This document shows, one piece after another, positions 11,110 through 22,400 of a stretch of 64,000 nucleotides of DNA. The DNA is taken from positions 2,045,837 to 2,109,836 of the forward strand of contig PTFA01000091.1 in assembly GCA_003342895.1 (NCBI GenBank). The letters run 5' to 3'. Every line of letters starts with the position of its first letter. Position 1 is the stretch's first letter. This DNA comes from Casuarius casuarius (lineage: Eukaryota; Chordata; Aves; Casuariiformes; Casuariidae). Both the position numbers and the translations under genes were made by a program. The notes beneath the pieces are model-generated. The model worked only from the letters and a program-made list of their open reading frames with translations, was not told the origin of the DNA and ran no database searches.

Positions 11110-13800
11110 ACTTCACTGGTTTTTTGCATGTTCCTGAGCACATGCAGGGCCGGGGCGCTACAGCCGCGACCGGATCGAGCAACAGCGCCGGAGTCACCGC
11201 GACAACCACCGCCGCGCTGGACCGTCGGTGCTACCCCGCGTGCGACAGCCGTCCGGGGGGAGGCGAGCGGCTGGGGCTGCACGAGCTGTATTTCCCCAGG
11301 CGCCGGGTTAATTAATGCTATCAGCGTTCCCGCTTTCCGGAATTAACTCGGCGGCCCGGCGGGGAAGCCGTGCCCAGCCGCACGTCTCATGTCGCGGGCT
11401 GGCGACGACGGCGCTCCTGATCTTCCGCAGGGTTTGCTCTGCCCTGCAGAGACCTTGTAAATAAAGCACGTGCAAGAGGGGGTGACAGCTAAACACACCA
11501 TATCGGCGTCCTGCCTTATGACACATAGGTTAAAATACAGCCCAGGAGCCCTGGTATGAGAAGATTTTACTGCTCGTGAGTTCCTTAGTGCCAGCACAGA
11601 GGAACTGGGGATGCCGGTGCAGCCCGGTGTTTGCCCGAGCCACGGCAGCTGGCTCGCGGGGGCGGCAGGAGCAGACCTGGGGTCCCAAAGGCTCCTGGAT
11701 CAAGCCTAATTACTCTTCAAATGGCTGCTAATCGTCTCTCGCTTTCTGCTCCCCGCAGCATCCACTGCTCCTGCAGCCGCCGTGCTGAAAGGAGCAAACG
11801 AATGCAAAGCGAATCATTAGGCAACAAAATCCCCAAATCCGCACAACCCAAACGCGGGAGCAGCAGCTCCGCGGCGGCTTGGCCTGCGCCTGCGTCTCGC
11901 CGGCGCTTTCTTGGCAGCTCTCGGCTGCCGGGGAGAGATTTCCTCGCCCCCTCGCTCCCTTCGCGCCTTATCTCCAGACCCAGGCGCTGCCTGGGCCGCG
12001 GGGGCCGCGGTGCCGCTAATCCGGCTCGGCCGGGGCGGCGGGCGCAGGGGCGGCGGCTCCGGGGCCGCGGGCTGACGCCTCCCCCCATCTCCCCATCCAA
12101 GCGCATAAACCAGAACGCGGCAGGAAACGCCCCAGCCTGGCCGGTGCATCGCTCTGGAAGCTGCTCCGGGGTCGTTCGAACCCGGCCCGGCTTTGCTCGG
12201 GGGACGCCGGCTCCCTCGCCCCCTCCATCCGAACCGCGGGGGAACGGCTCGCGCCGGCCCGGGCTGAGCATCCCAGCTGCCCCCTTGCAAAACGGAGCTC
12301 GCGCTGCGGAGCCCGGGCACCGCCGCAAACGCACCTTGCTCCCGCGCGCGCCCCTTCCATTAGTTAAATAAAAAAAAAAAAAAAAAATCAATCACTCAGA
12401 TGCTTTTTATTTGCTGTGTTTCCCCCCGGTTGCAGCCGGGCTCAGCACGGTGCCTGTCCCGGCTGCGGCTCCCGGGCCGCGCTGGCAGAGCCGGGCTGGG
12501 GAAGAGCCGGGGACCCGCGGCGCGGGGCTGCTGAGGGGACCCACTGGGACACGAGCACCCGGCAGCAAACTGCGCCGGGATCGCAGGGGAAGGGTAAAAC
12601 TAACAGCAGGGACAGGCAGAGAAAACCGGGAAAAAAAATTAAAAAAAAAAAACAAAAAACAACTCAGTATAAAACATTCTCCCCGGAGGACTGATTTCAA
12701 AGACAGTTTTAATTAACTGTGCATTTCACTGGAGCTTAGCAGAGGAATTATTGTACATTAAATAAATACCAGTTGATTATTAGGAACATATTTACTGAGC
12801 CTTAAGTACCGCGGGTCACAGATGCAGGCGCCTGCTCTGTGCATTCGTTTGGGAGCAGCCCGTTAGCTACATGTAACGGTGCAGCCTGAACGGGAGCAAA
12901 GCTGAGGTTTGTGCTGGGGAAACCCATCCGCGGGCTGCAACGACGAAAGGCAGCGAAGGGGAAGCTTCGCTTTCCCTTTCCCCCGCTCTGAGGAAAAGTC
13001 GCCTGTGCCGTGCATATTTTTCCGGGCTGTAATAAATGAGGGTCCGAGCCTTTTCCCCCGATGACGGATGGACGCAGGGATTAGTTTAAGCACAGGGGAA
13101 GCTAAGTGGTCTGCCTGGGACCGCGGCACATCCATCACGTCGGCAGCCGGAGCGCGGGGCTCGCGCCTGCCTCTGCCGGGGGCCTTTCTGCAAACAGCAG
13201 AGCGCTTTGGGTTTTATTAGCGCAAATATACATACGCGACTCGGTGCTCGTGTTCATGCAAGCTAAAGGCCGAGAGCCACAAGCTGGCTCGGGATATGTT
13301 GCAAGAAAGAGTGGAAAAGGTTAGCGGCAGCAATTCCTGCCCAGCCGCCCGCGCGGGAATGGGCCTGGCTGACCCAGATGTGGAGGCCAGATGTGGCTCC
13401 TGGAGCAGCCGGGAAGCCCCGGCGGGGACCGCGTCCTCCCAGCCGAAAGCGAAGCCCGAGAGAGGCCGAGCACCGAAAGGGGAGGCGGCGGAAACGAGCT
13501 GCAGCTCTTGTGGCGCTCAGCCACGTCCTCTTAAAAAGAAATTCATGGCTCCTGTCTGCCTGGGCCATCATTTCGCGGGGTTTATGCACAAACCACATAC
13601 GAGTAGACTGGAAACATAAAATTATATAGGGCAGTTAATTGAAAAACTACCTGCGCCGCATGCAATAATTGACATTAAGTGTTGTTCGGAGCAGGAAACC
13701 GCTCGATATTAAACAGGCTCGACGGTCCCGTAACAGCGCCGAACGGCTCCGGGCCGCGCCGGCTCCGGGGCCGCGGGAACCGGGAGAGCGGCTGCTCCGG
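11110..13800. other. CpG-rich intergenic stretch, no gene seen
   Basis: Frames of 224-246 codons on both strands around 11.6-12.4 kb are compositional. An AT-rich patch lies at 12.7-12.8 kb. I see no exon or RNA gene. Confidence 0.45.
12370..12387 (+). repeat. A18 homopolymer
   Basis: Eighteen A after TTAAAT. There is no retrocopy body upstream that I recognise. Confidence 0.8.
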
Positions 13801-13810
13801 CTCCGCCGGG

Positions 13811-13870
13811 TTTGGATTGGAAATATATAAAATGTATAAAGTTTCCATGAAGCAGGAGTTTCCATGAAGC
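13811..13870 (+). promoter_or_regulatory. TATA-like site with upstream inverted CCAAT and downstream direct repeat
   Basis: ATTGG (inverted CCAAT) at 13816-13820, TATATAAAA at 13824-13832, then AGTTTCCATGAAGC twice at a 17-bp period (13840-13853 and 13857-13870). It resembles a core promoter layout, but the inverted CCAAT is unusually close to the TATA motif. No exon is recognised downstream. Confidence 0.22.
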
Positions 13871-14219
13871 GCGTTGATGCTAAGCAGGTCCCGCTGCGGA
13901 TGGAGAGCAGGTTCATCGGGCGACGGGGAGCAGAGCCATAATTTTCAGCGGAGGCTTAAATCAGCATGAGGAAAGACAGCTAAGAGCATCTGCATTCATC
14001 TTTGTTTTTTTATTTTGTAAGTAAAGAGAGCAAAATCCTCTTGCAGTTCCCCTATTTCCCGGGTTTGCAGCTTTCAGCTGGGGAATTTTAACCCTTCCCT
14101 GAGCTGGCTGGTTTGTTCCCTTGCAACGCGCCCTGCGACGGGCCCCACGGCGGCTGCGCTCCGCGGAGGCGGCAGCCCTCGCTCCTGCGTCCAGGTTTCC
14201 CTCGCTTTCAGCCAGGACA

Positions 14220-14490
14220 AAGTTTCCCACTCAGGAGCCAAGTTTTTAATGTGCCGATTGCACCAGCCGCTACCTCCTTAGCAACATCAAACAACTGTAA
14301 TTTATAGACACTTTTCCAAAGGGGAGCTATCAATATATTTATTTTCCTGCTGATGTATAGCTGAGCCGTGCATACGCGTTTACTAAGCCTTGCCAATTTT
14401 CTATCATCTCTAGGATCTATAGGTTTTCTGCATGTAAATATTTAGCTCTGTCTCAGGATAGATTTCTTTTACTATCGAAAAGCCTCTCAG
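14220..14490. promoter_or_regulatory. AT-rich island, candidate conserved non-coding element
   Basis: Contains GTTTTTAATGTGCC, CTGTAATTTATAGAC and TCAATATATTTATTTTCC, framed by CpG-rich DNA; no frame. Confidence 0.28.
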
Positions 14491-14662
14491 TCCTTTGGGC
14501 CCTGGCTGCACGGGAGCTGCCGCGGCATCGCTGAAGTCCTGCCATCCACCAGCCGGGGCGGCCGGCTCGCTCCGGAGACGCTGCGCTGCGGCACCGGGGC
14601 AAAAACGCTGGTTTAATCCCATCCAGCACCGGCGTGAAGGCAGCGCGGGAAGGGCCACAGCT

Positions 14663-14674
14663 GGGGGGGGGGGG
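14663..14674 (+). repeat. G12 homopolymer
   Basis: Twelve consecutive G; error-prone in sequencing, so the true length is uncertain. Confidence 0.8.
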
Positions 14675-15045
14675 CTGCGAGAGCGCTGCGGATGCTTCGG
14701 CGGCTCCCGCCCCGGTCCCGTGTCCCCCGCGGCTCCTCGCCTCCCCGCTCGGCCTTTCCCACCAGCCCCTATGGATGGAAAGAGCCCGGCGGAAGGGAAA
14801 GCGTTGCCCGGAGGAGGAGGAGGAGGAAGAGCACATGCACAGCTAAGGAGCCGGCTAACGCCGCTCGGGCTGAGCGCGCCCGTTAATTTGGGCAGGGAGA
14901 GGTCAGCTTTAGACACTCAGCGCTTCCTAACGCCCCGGGAAAGGTGCTGCGGTGCAGGGCAGGCTGCAAAGCCGGGGAAGCCGCGCGGCAAACCGGGGGT
15001 CTCTCGGCTGCCGGATCTTTGATGAGATTTGGGGAAGCAGCTGGA

Positions 15046-15206
15046 TGTGCGCGCGCACGTGTGTGTGTGTGTGTGTGCATTTGCACGAGTGTACGCATGT
15101 GCATGTGCGCACATGTACATGCACGTGTGTGCACACACGTGTGTGTGTGCATGCATATGTGTGTGTGCGCATGTGTTTGCGCGTGTGTTTGTGTGCATAT
15201 GTGCAG

Positions 15207-15242
<36 letters not shown>
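15046..15242. repeat. Long TG-rich alternating tract
   Basis: Nearly 200 bp of TG with CA, CG and TA interruptions, ending in an uninterrupted TG run of about 30 bases (15208-15240). It has Z-DNA potential. Confidence 0.9.
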
Positions 15243-15244
<2 letters not shown>

Positions 15245-15326
15245 GGGAAGGGGAGTTATTTAATCACGGCCTAGCTAAACGGCGGGGCGGACTTCATTTA
15301 CCATTACAGTGCGACATAAAAGTTTA

Positions 15327-15461
15327 NNNNNNNNNNNNNNNNNNNNNNNNNNNNNNNNNNNNNNNNNNNNNNNNNNNNNNNNNNNNNNNNNNNNNNNNNN
15401 NNNNNNNNNNNNNNNNNNNNNNNNNNNNNNNNNNNNNNNNNNNNNNNNNNNNNNNNNNNNN
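15327..15461. other. Assembly gap (135 N)
   Basis: An unbroken run of N, 85 bp after the end of a long TG tract. The flanks (CATAAAAGTTTA and CACTATGATCC) look like ordinary AT-richer sequence, so a small element may be hidden. Confidence 1.
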
Positions 15462-16776
15462 CACTATGATCCAGTTTTCCACCCCTTCGTGTTCTTGTAA
15501 TAAATCTGCAAAACGGGAATTTGTCATCTCCGGGTGAAGGCGTCACCTCGCCGAGGGCGCAGCGGGGCCGCCGCCGGCACGGCCGTGCCGCTCAGCCTGC
15601 GGGACGCGGGAGCGCACGGCGCTGCACGTGCGAAGCCCGGAGCGGGAGCCCCCGGCGGGCTCAGCTCCCACCCGCTCCTGCTCTCCCGGCATCCCCGGTG
15701 CCTCCGGCTGCTGGAGCGGCCGGCCGGGCACGCGGCTCCTCTCCCCGCCGGGGCCGACGTGGCTGCAGAACCGGCCGTGCAAGGCGCACGGGCAATTTTG
15801 CAGGGGAAATAAAAATGTATCTATAATTAATGATCCTCCAAGAACACACGGCCCCTTATTAATGTAGCAATTTGGTGAAACATAATTTATGAGACGCTGA
15901 GCTTAATCACCGACAAGATCCCGAGTCGGCCGCCCAGGAGGGGAGGCAGGGAAGTGCCTGCTGCCGCTGCACGGGCAGGGGATGCTCGGCAGGCGCAAAC
16001 CCCTCGCGCTGCGCCCGGAGCACGTCTAAGGCTGCTGCGGGGGAGAGGGCACGTGCTGGGAATGCCGGGCAGCAGGGCGAGGGGTTGGCGACGAGGGGGG
16101 CGATGCGCCGGGATTGCAGCTCCGCCGGGCTCCGGCTCCGCTCCGAAGCACCTCGCTCCCTCCCGCAGCGCTCGGTCGAGTGTCTCTCCTCCCTCTCCAT
16201 CCTAATAAAAATTAAGTGAAAGCGAAATGAAAGCAAAAAGCTTTGCAGGGCAAGGATGGAGCCAGGCAATTAGTTTGTGCTCTCGAAAATTACTCGCTAA
16301 TTGTGCAGAGTTGTGTACAGAAAGGGAGCTCATAAAAGGGATTTAATTTGGCCGTGGGAAGGGAGCGCGAGGCAGCGTGCAGGTGAAGCAGGGCTCTGCG
16401 AGCGGGAGAAGCCACCGCTGCCGGCGGGAAGGAGATGCTGGTGGGGAAGTGAAGACCCTTTCGGCAACAAGCTGCGATGCAGAAACCGCAAAATAGCTGC
16501 TCCGGGCCTTGGCTGGAGACGGCTCAGCGTCCCCCCGCTCGCGCAGCGCCCGCCCCCAAGGAAGCCCCCTGGTTCCCTAAAAGCCAGGCGCCGAGCCAAA
16601 GTCGGCAGAATCCGCTCTTTAAGCAGCAAATAAGCTGGCTGCCGTATCTGAGTCCACATCTGTATTTCGTCTCGGTTGTCAGTAATCCCCTCAAAAGCTT
16701 CAGCAGGGCTGCGCGGGATTTTGCGGGGGAAATAATGGCTCGGCTGCACCGCAGCAGAAACAAGGCAGCCAAGGCC

Positions 16777-16880
16777 GTGCATGCGGGGGTGTGCGTGCAT
16801 ATGTGTGTGCATGCGTGTGTGCGTGTGTGTGCACGCGTGTGTGTGCATGCACATGTGTGTGTGTGCACGCGTGTGTGCGC
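16777..16880. repeat. TG/CG/CA alternating tract
   Basis: About 100 bp of nearly strict purine-pyrimidine alternation (GTGTGCATGC, CACGCGTGTG and similar). The sequence type favours Z-DNA and length change. Apparent cysteine-valine or histidine-threonine proteins here are repeat translations. Confidence 0.85.
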
Positions 16881-16889
16881 CTGAGCATC

Positions 16890-19060
16890 GCAGAGCATCG
16901 CCCCGCGCGCGAAGCCGCCCGGGCAGCGGCGCAGAGCTGAAGCGGCTCCCGGCCGCACCCCCGGCTGCAGCCCCCGCCCGGCCGCGCCGCCTCCATCTCC
17001 TCTTGACAGCACCGATGACATCTGCGTTTTCTGAAAGCTGCAATAAAAAGCACTTTAGCGACAATCACCTCCATCTAATTTCCAGCCAAACACTACCCCC
17101 TTCCCCCTCCGCAGTAAAATAGAGCCCTGACAGCCCGTCACAGGCCCGGCCCGGCCGGGAGGGATCTGGCACCTGCAATGCAAGGACAAAAATTTGCTAA
17201 ATGGCTGGAAAACGGCAGGCGGAGCGGCTGGGAAGCAGAGAGGCGGCGGCAGCGCGGGTGCAGCGTCCCCGGCGCGGCTGCGGGCCGGCGAGCGGAGCTG
17301 CTTTGCCGGATGCCCATTGCACCACGAGGTAGTTTTATTTCAGTGCCGCGAATGTTTTGACAGTGTTGAAACAAAACGCTCCAACATCACGGAAACCTTT
17401 TCCGCCGGTTCTTCATCGGATGCTGCTGGTTAAGAGACCAGAAGAGAGCCGCCGCCGGCTCGCGCGCTCCTCCCCGGCAGCGGGAGCGCTAAGGGACGTC
17501 AAACCCCGGCCGCGGTCCCCTGCGTCCACGTTGCACGGGCGCCAACGGCTGCGGAGCAGCGGGACACGAGGCCCCCGGGCAGTCGGGAAAGCCCTGCCAG
17601 GCCGAGCTTAGCGGCCCTCGTCTCTGCGCTTCGCCACTCCCCGGCGTATCAAAGGCCCTTGTTTAACGGTGGCTCCGATTTTCTGCAGACAAATTGCCTT
17701 TGAAGCGCAGGGCTGCGGGGGAGGCCGTGGGTGTCGCGGGCTGCCAGCGCTCTGTCCCCAGGCGCGTGTATAACTCATCACAAAATGCCCAAATCCTCTT
17801 TTCTCGAAGCCTCCCCAGCTCCCGCTCCTCTGCACTCCCTCTCCTACGTGCCGAGACGGCACAAGCTCGGCTCCGCTCCGTGGGCCCGGCACAGGGCTGG
17901 TTTCCCTGCCGGCACTGCGGCTCCGGAGGTTTTGCAACCCCCGGGGTCAAACTTGCAGCCGGAAATAAGGGCAAAGGCTCCGCTCAGATGCTCTTGGTGC
18001 CTGTCCAAGGCTGCAACACTGAGTTTAGCAGGGTTTTTCCTTGCTTCCCTCCCACCCGGGCAGAGCTGACCTGACCCGCACACCGCCAGCGCCGTGCCGC
18101 TCGCGGGGCCATGCGGGGAAGCGGGCAGGAGCCGGGCAGGTCCAACCCAATTCCCCAACCCATGCCGGAGCAATCGGGATAGCAGCAGCGTCGGGAGGGC
18201 TCTGTGTCAAAATCAATGCAGTAATTGCACTAATTAAATACGGATGCGCTTTCCTCCCTGACCTGCGCTTTCCTCTCTTTTGCTATAACCTCCCCTCGGT
18301 TCTTCGCCCCTTCTCCCTCCCCGCGGCGAGCGGGATTGGCACGCTTCGCAGAAACTTTGGGACGTGGGGGATTTATTTTAATCCAGTCCATTAATCAATT
18401 TCTCTGTTGCAATTGAATTAACTGTCTCTCATCAGCGCCGCGTCCTGGGACTCGGGGCCGCGAGCGCGGCGCAGGCGTGCAGACGCCGGGGAAAGGGGGG
18501 CGACGGCGTCTCGTCCCTGGGCCCCGGCAGGGCCCCTCTGCCCCCCTCAGCGAATTCGCCATCCAACCTCGCTCCCTTATAGCCCTTATTAGGGTGGGGG
18601 TCAGGGGGGATATTTGCTTGCAATGCAATTTAAAACGAAAGCAAATCAGATCTGGCTCCTTGATTCAAAAGCAAAATGCTCATTACTCTGCTTTGCCGCT
18701 GGGATCGCTAACACTATGCAAATGGGACAGCGCTGGAAAGAAACCTTTCCTCCCATTTCTGCCTGGAATCCCCCCCCACCTGCTCTCGCTCCGTTGCTGA
18801 AAGCAGTGAGTGGCAGCGACCACCGTCGAGGACCCGACGGTTCCCACGCAGCCTTGCGCAAATTGGTCGCTCTTTAGCGTGGCAGGAGCAGCTCGGGCAG
18901 CCGCTGGCCGGGGCCGGCTGTTGCGCGGGAGGGGAGAGGAGAGGTGCTCGCCGCCCGGCCACAGCAGCCCCCCGAGCCCCTCCGCCGCAGGGACCCCCCA
19001 GCTGCCCCTCTACACCGCTACTCACATCGCTGCATCCGGCACCCGCCCGCGCCGATCGGA
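16890..19060. other. CpG-rich intergenic stretch, no gene seen
   Basis: No domain-bearing frame, RNA gene or repeat recognised. A small AT-rich patch with TAATTGCACTAATTAAA lies at about 18.2 kb. Confidence 0.45.
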
Positions 19061-19069
19061 GCCCGTAGT

Positions 19070-19440
19070 AAATCCGGGCTCTGATAATGGCTCTTTTTTA
19101 ATTAGTCTTAGGCCTTTCAGCCATTAGTTCCAAATGACTTAACTCAGAGGGAGATGCAAGCAAGACCCCACTGGTGCATATTAGTTTTCAGCCCCAGCCC
19201 GAGAAGCAAGAAATAAGAGTTGAATTTGCAAAAGAGAAAGTTGTTGCATTATTTAAAAATTTGCTGATGAATAATTTAGTCAAATGAGTCTGTGAATGTT
19301 AGACAGTATTGCATTACAAAATAAATCAATTATAATGTACGAGAAAACCCTCCTTGGCTCATTGAAAAACACTGCGAAGCCGAGCTATATCCCCTTTATT
19401 AAAAAAGAGAGAGTTTTAAATAAGAATCTGCTACAATAAC
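19070..19440. promoter_or_regulatory. AT-rich island, strong candidate conserved non-coding element
   Basis: About 370 bp with CTTTTTTAATTAGTC, GCCATTAGTTCC, TTGCATTATTTAAAA, ATGAATAATTTAGTC and AATCAATTATAATG. It contrasts sharply with the CpG-rich flanks and has stops in all frames. Composition resembles deeply conserved developmental enhancers; conservation is not testable here. Confidence 0.38.
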
Positions 19441-19449
19441 GCAGGCGCT

Positions 19450-22400
19450 ACTGCTCGCATCCCCTCCGCAGAGCCGCGGGAGGGAGGAAGCATCCGCTCC
19501 CTCGCTGCCCTGCGCCAGCAGCCGCAGGAGCCTTTCTCCATTAAAATCCCTCTCCTGCCTTGGCAAGGTTAACGTCGAAGCCACGGAGCGTCCCGGCTTA
19601 CGGAGCAGCCGAGGTAGTCGTCTGGGAATACGCATCAACGAGCATCTTCTCCCCGGCCCCGCTCCGGCCTGGTTGCTGCTTCCNGTTGAGCTGCGAAAGG
19701 GATAAAGCCGGATTTAGAGGGGCGGCTCGGAGTCGCGCTCGCGGCGGGCAGCGAAGTGCAGGAGCTGGAAGGGGAAAACGGCTTCTGGGGCAGGGATCGC
19801 TGCCGCCCGCCCGCCGCTGCCCGGGAGATCCCTGGGCACCGCGATTCCTCCCGGGAAAAGCTGAGCCGAGACCCGTCGCCCTCGGGCGTTTAAGAGAAAT
19901 CTCGTATTTCTCATCCCAATGGCCAGAGGTCAGAGTTTTTAGTTATTTCCACCAGTGCTATGCACCCTCTGCCTTTTGAGCTTCTGACCATGTGTCTTTA
20001 CAAGCATCAAACAGCCCGAGAGCCGGGATGATCCCATATTCCCAGAGATCCGGGACGATCCCACATTCCCACGGCTCCAGAGGCTGGGCCTCCTCCGAAG
20101 CTCCCTGGCGAAGGGGAGCTGGTGCCGCGATGCCTGGATGGCTGCGATGCCCTGAGCCCCCGCTGCCTCCCCCGTGCTGCCCCGGCGCGATCCTGCTGCG
20201 TGTGCAAAGCCGTCGCGGCACGGAGCCGGCGGACGGGAGAGTCCAGGCAGTTTAATTAAAGATAGGCTGTTGGAGTGCTTGTCGCAAGGGCTCTGCTAGG
20301 CGCTCGCTTTAACCTTAGTGATTTAAAGCTGCGAGCTTAAAACCCTGGACCAGCGAGACAGGGATACGGGGCGATAAACCAGCAGGAAAGCACCGTCCGA
20401 GGGGACAACGTGAGGACGGCCAGCGGGAGCAGGGGCGTCCAGGGAACCCCTGCGAAACAGGATGCAACTCGCAGCATCATAAACTCCAGTCTGGGGAATA
20501 ACCGATCCTGGCGGTTCCCACCGAAAAGCACCGGCTCCTCCCCGGTTTCTTTGCGCCCCGGTGCGGGAGAGGGGGCAGCCGGGAGCTGCAGTGGCTTTAC
20601 CTGGCTCCCGGGCTCTGCTTTGCCTCGTGCAACAGGCCGTGTAGTTAATTTTTATCAGCGCAGCTCCCCGGGCTCCTTTGGTCCCTTTATAACGGGGTCT
20701 CCCTGCTCCGAGGCCGCGGCGGTGCCCGGCAGGCGCTGCCCGGCTCCCCGCGTCCCCGCTGCTTTCTGCCCAGCGCTGAGCATCAGTGACGAGCGGCAAA
20801 GGCATCTCCCTCCTTTCTGACACGCAAGAAAAAGCAAAGAAGAGGTCATAAAAGCCAGAAAACAGTCAGCGCTGGGCTCGTCAGGAGAAACGGGGTCTGG
20901 CACAACCGACCACGCGGCGGCTTTGGCAGGAGCACCGCGGCCTCGCTGGCCGCCCCCCCGGCCGCCCCGCCGCCCCCTCCTCCTCCCAGGCCGTCTGCCG
21001 CGGCGAGTCCCCCCGGGCAACAGCCCCGACACCACTGCTGAGCTTCGCGATCAAAGACCTCAACGCTCCCAAAGCGTTTGTTGCCTAACAGAAAAAACCC
21101 TTCTTTTCCCTAGAAATGACAAAAAAGCGGAATACTTCATTTGTGACAGCTGGGATGGGGATATTCCCGGCTGGGTCCATCTATCAGAGCCGAGCAGAGG
21201 CGCCCGCTGTGCAGGTCTGTCGGGAAAAATCAAACGGATTGCTGAACCCAGCTTCGGAGAAAGGCGCTTCCACCGCGTTGGTTAAGCCGAAAGGGAGGAC
21301 GACGGCGTGGAGGAGAGCAGCGAGCGCGGAGCGGCCGGGACCCGGCGCGAGCTGCACTAACGCCGGCGGCTTTTGCAGCAGCACGGCCGCCTCGGGCGAG
21401 CAGGCGGAAACGTGCCGAAGCGGAGGCTGGTGTCAAACGCGGCCAAAAGGCATCTGTGAATAATTGAACAATATTCAGGTCGGAGGAGTCAGCAATTTAT
21501 CGCCGGCTTCCTCCGCGCTCTCGGAGCACGGGGACCGGCTTGCCGAGGACGAGAGGCGGCAGCGGGATAACGAGAGGGGCGAGGGGGACGCGGGACCTCG
21601 CACACCCGAGAGGGGCCGAGCACCAGGAAAGAGGCATCAGACGCAACAGCAGCTTTTGAGCCCTGCATCATTTTTCTCCCCGGAGAGGTCAGGGACAGCT
21701 GGCCCCATTAACAAGGACCTTTGGTGGAGAAAATTGCCTTGTGAGAGGGCGATTTCCCAGAGCGACGCTCTATCGATTGCCTTGGCCGGCCCACGGCCTC
21801 CGGCCCGGAGCGCGATGCCCACACGCATCCCCCCAAATCCTACCGCTCGGTTGTGCTTCCAAAAGCCTCTCATTCACCGTGCTTTTTCGCTTTCTTTTGT
21901 GTTTTAAAACCCAGCACCTTTGGAGTCTTTACGGCGCTCTCGGGATGAGCTCGGGGGCTTTTCCGTGGCACAAGAAGAAAGAAAAACGTGAGATTCGCAG
22001 GAAATCGCATGAGCCCAAGCAGGGAGGCTCGCGGGAAAACAACAAATATTGTGAGAACTGTAATAACACGGGGAGAGCTGGCAGCTCGCAAAGGCATAAG
22101 TCACCTCTCGGATGGAGCTGGGAGGCTGGTGAGCGAAAGCAGCGCTGGCAGCAACATGTCTGGGAGGTTTCCTTACGGATGAACCTGCCGGCGCCGCGCG
22201 GCTCGAGGCCACGGCCCCTCGCACGGGGCCCCGCAGCGCCCGGCACCTCGCTTGCAAATCGCCCGGGCTCCCGGCCGAAAAGCCGCGGTCGTGGGGCTGC
22301 TTCTCCCCCCCTGCGGAGACGGGGGTGCTCGGCCCGGGGGAGCTCACGCCAACGCTCCTCGTGGGAGGAGGACGGGGACCACGAGCTGCCACCTTCCCCT

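Noticed and set aside
12174..12182. GTTCGAACC, resembling a tRNA B box
   Set aside because: No A box at the right distance upstream and no cloverleaf or terminator T-run.
12340..12400. A18 run as a possible retrocopy tail
   Set aside because: No coding or small-RNA body upstream and no flanking duplication seen.
15029..15274. Cysteine/valine-rich and histidine/threonine-rich predicted proteins
   Set aside because: Direct translations of the TG/CA repeat.
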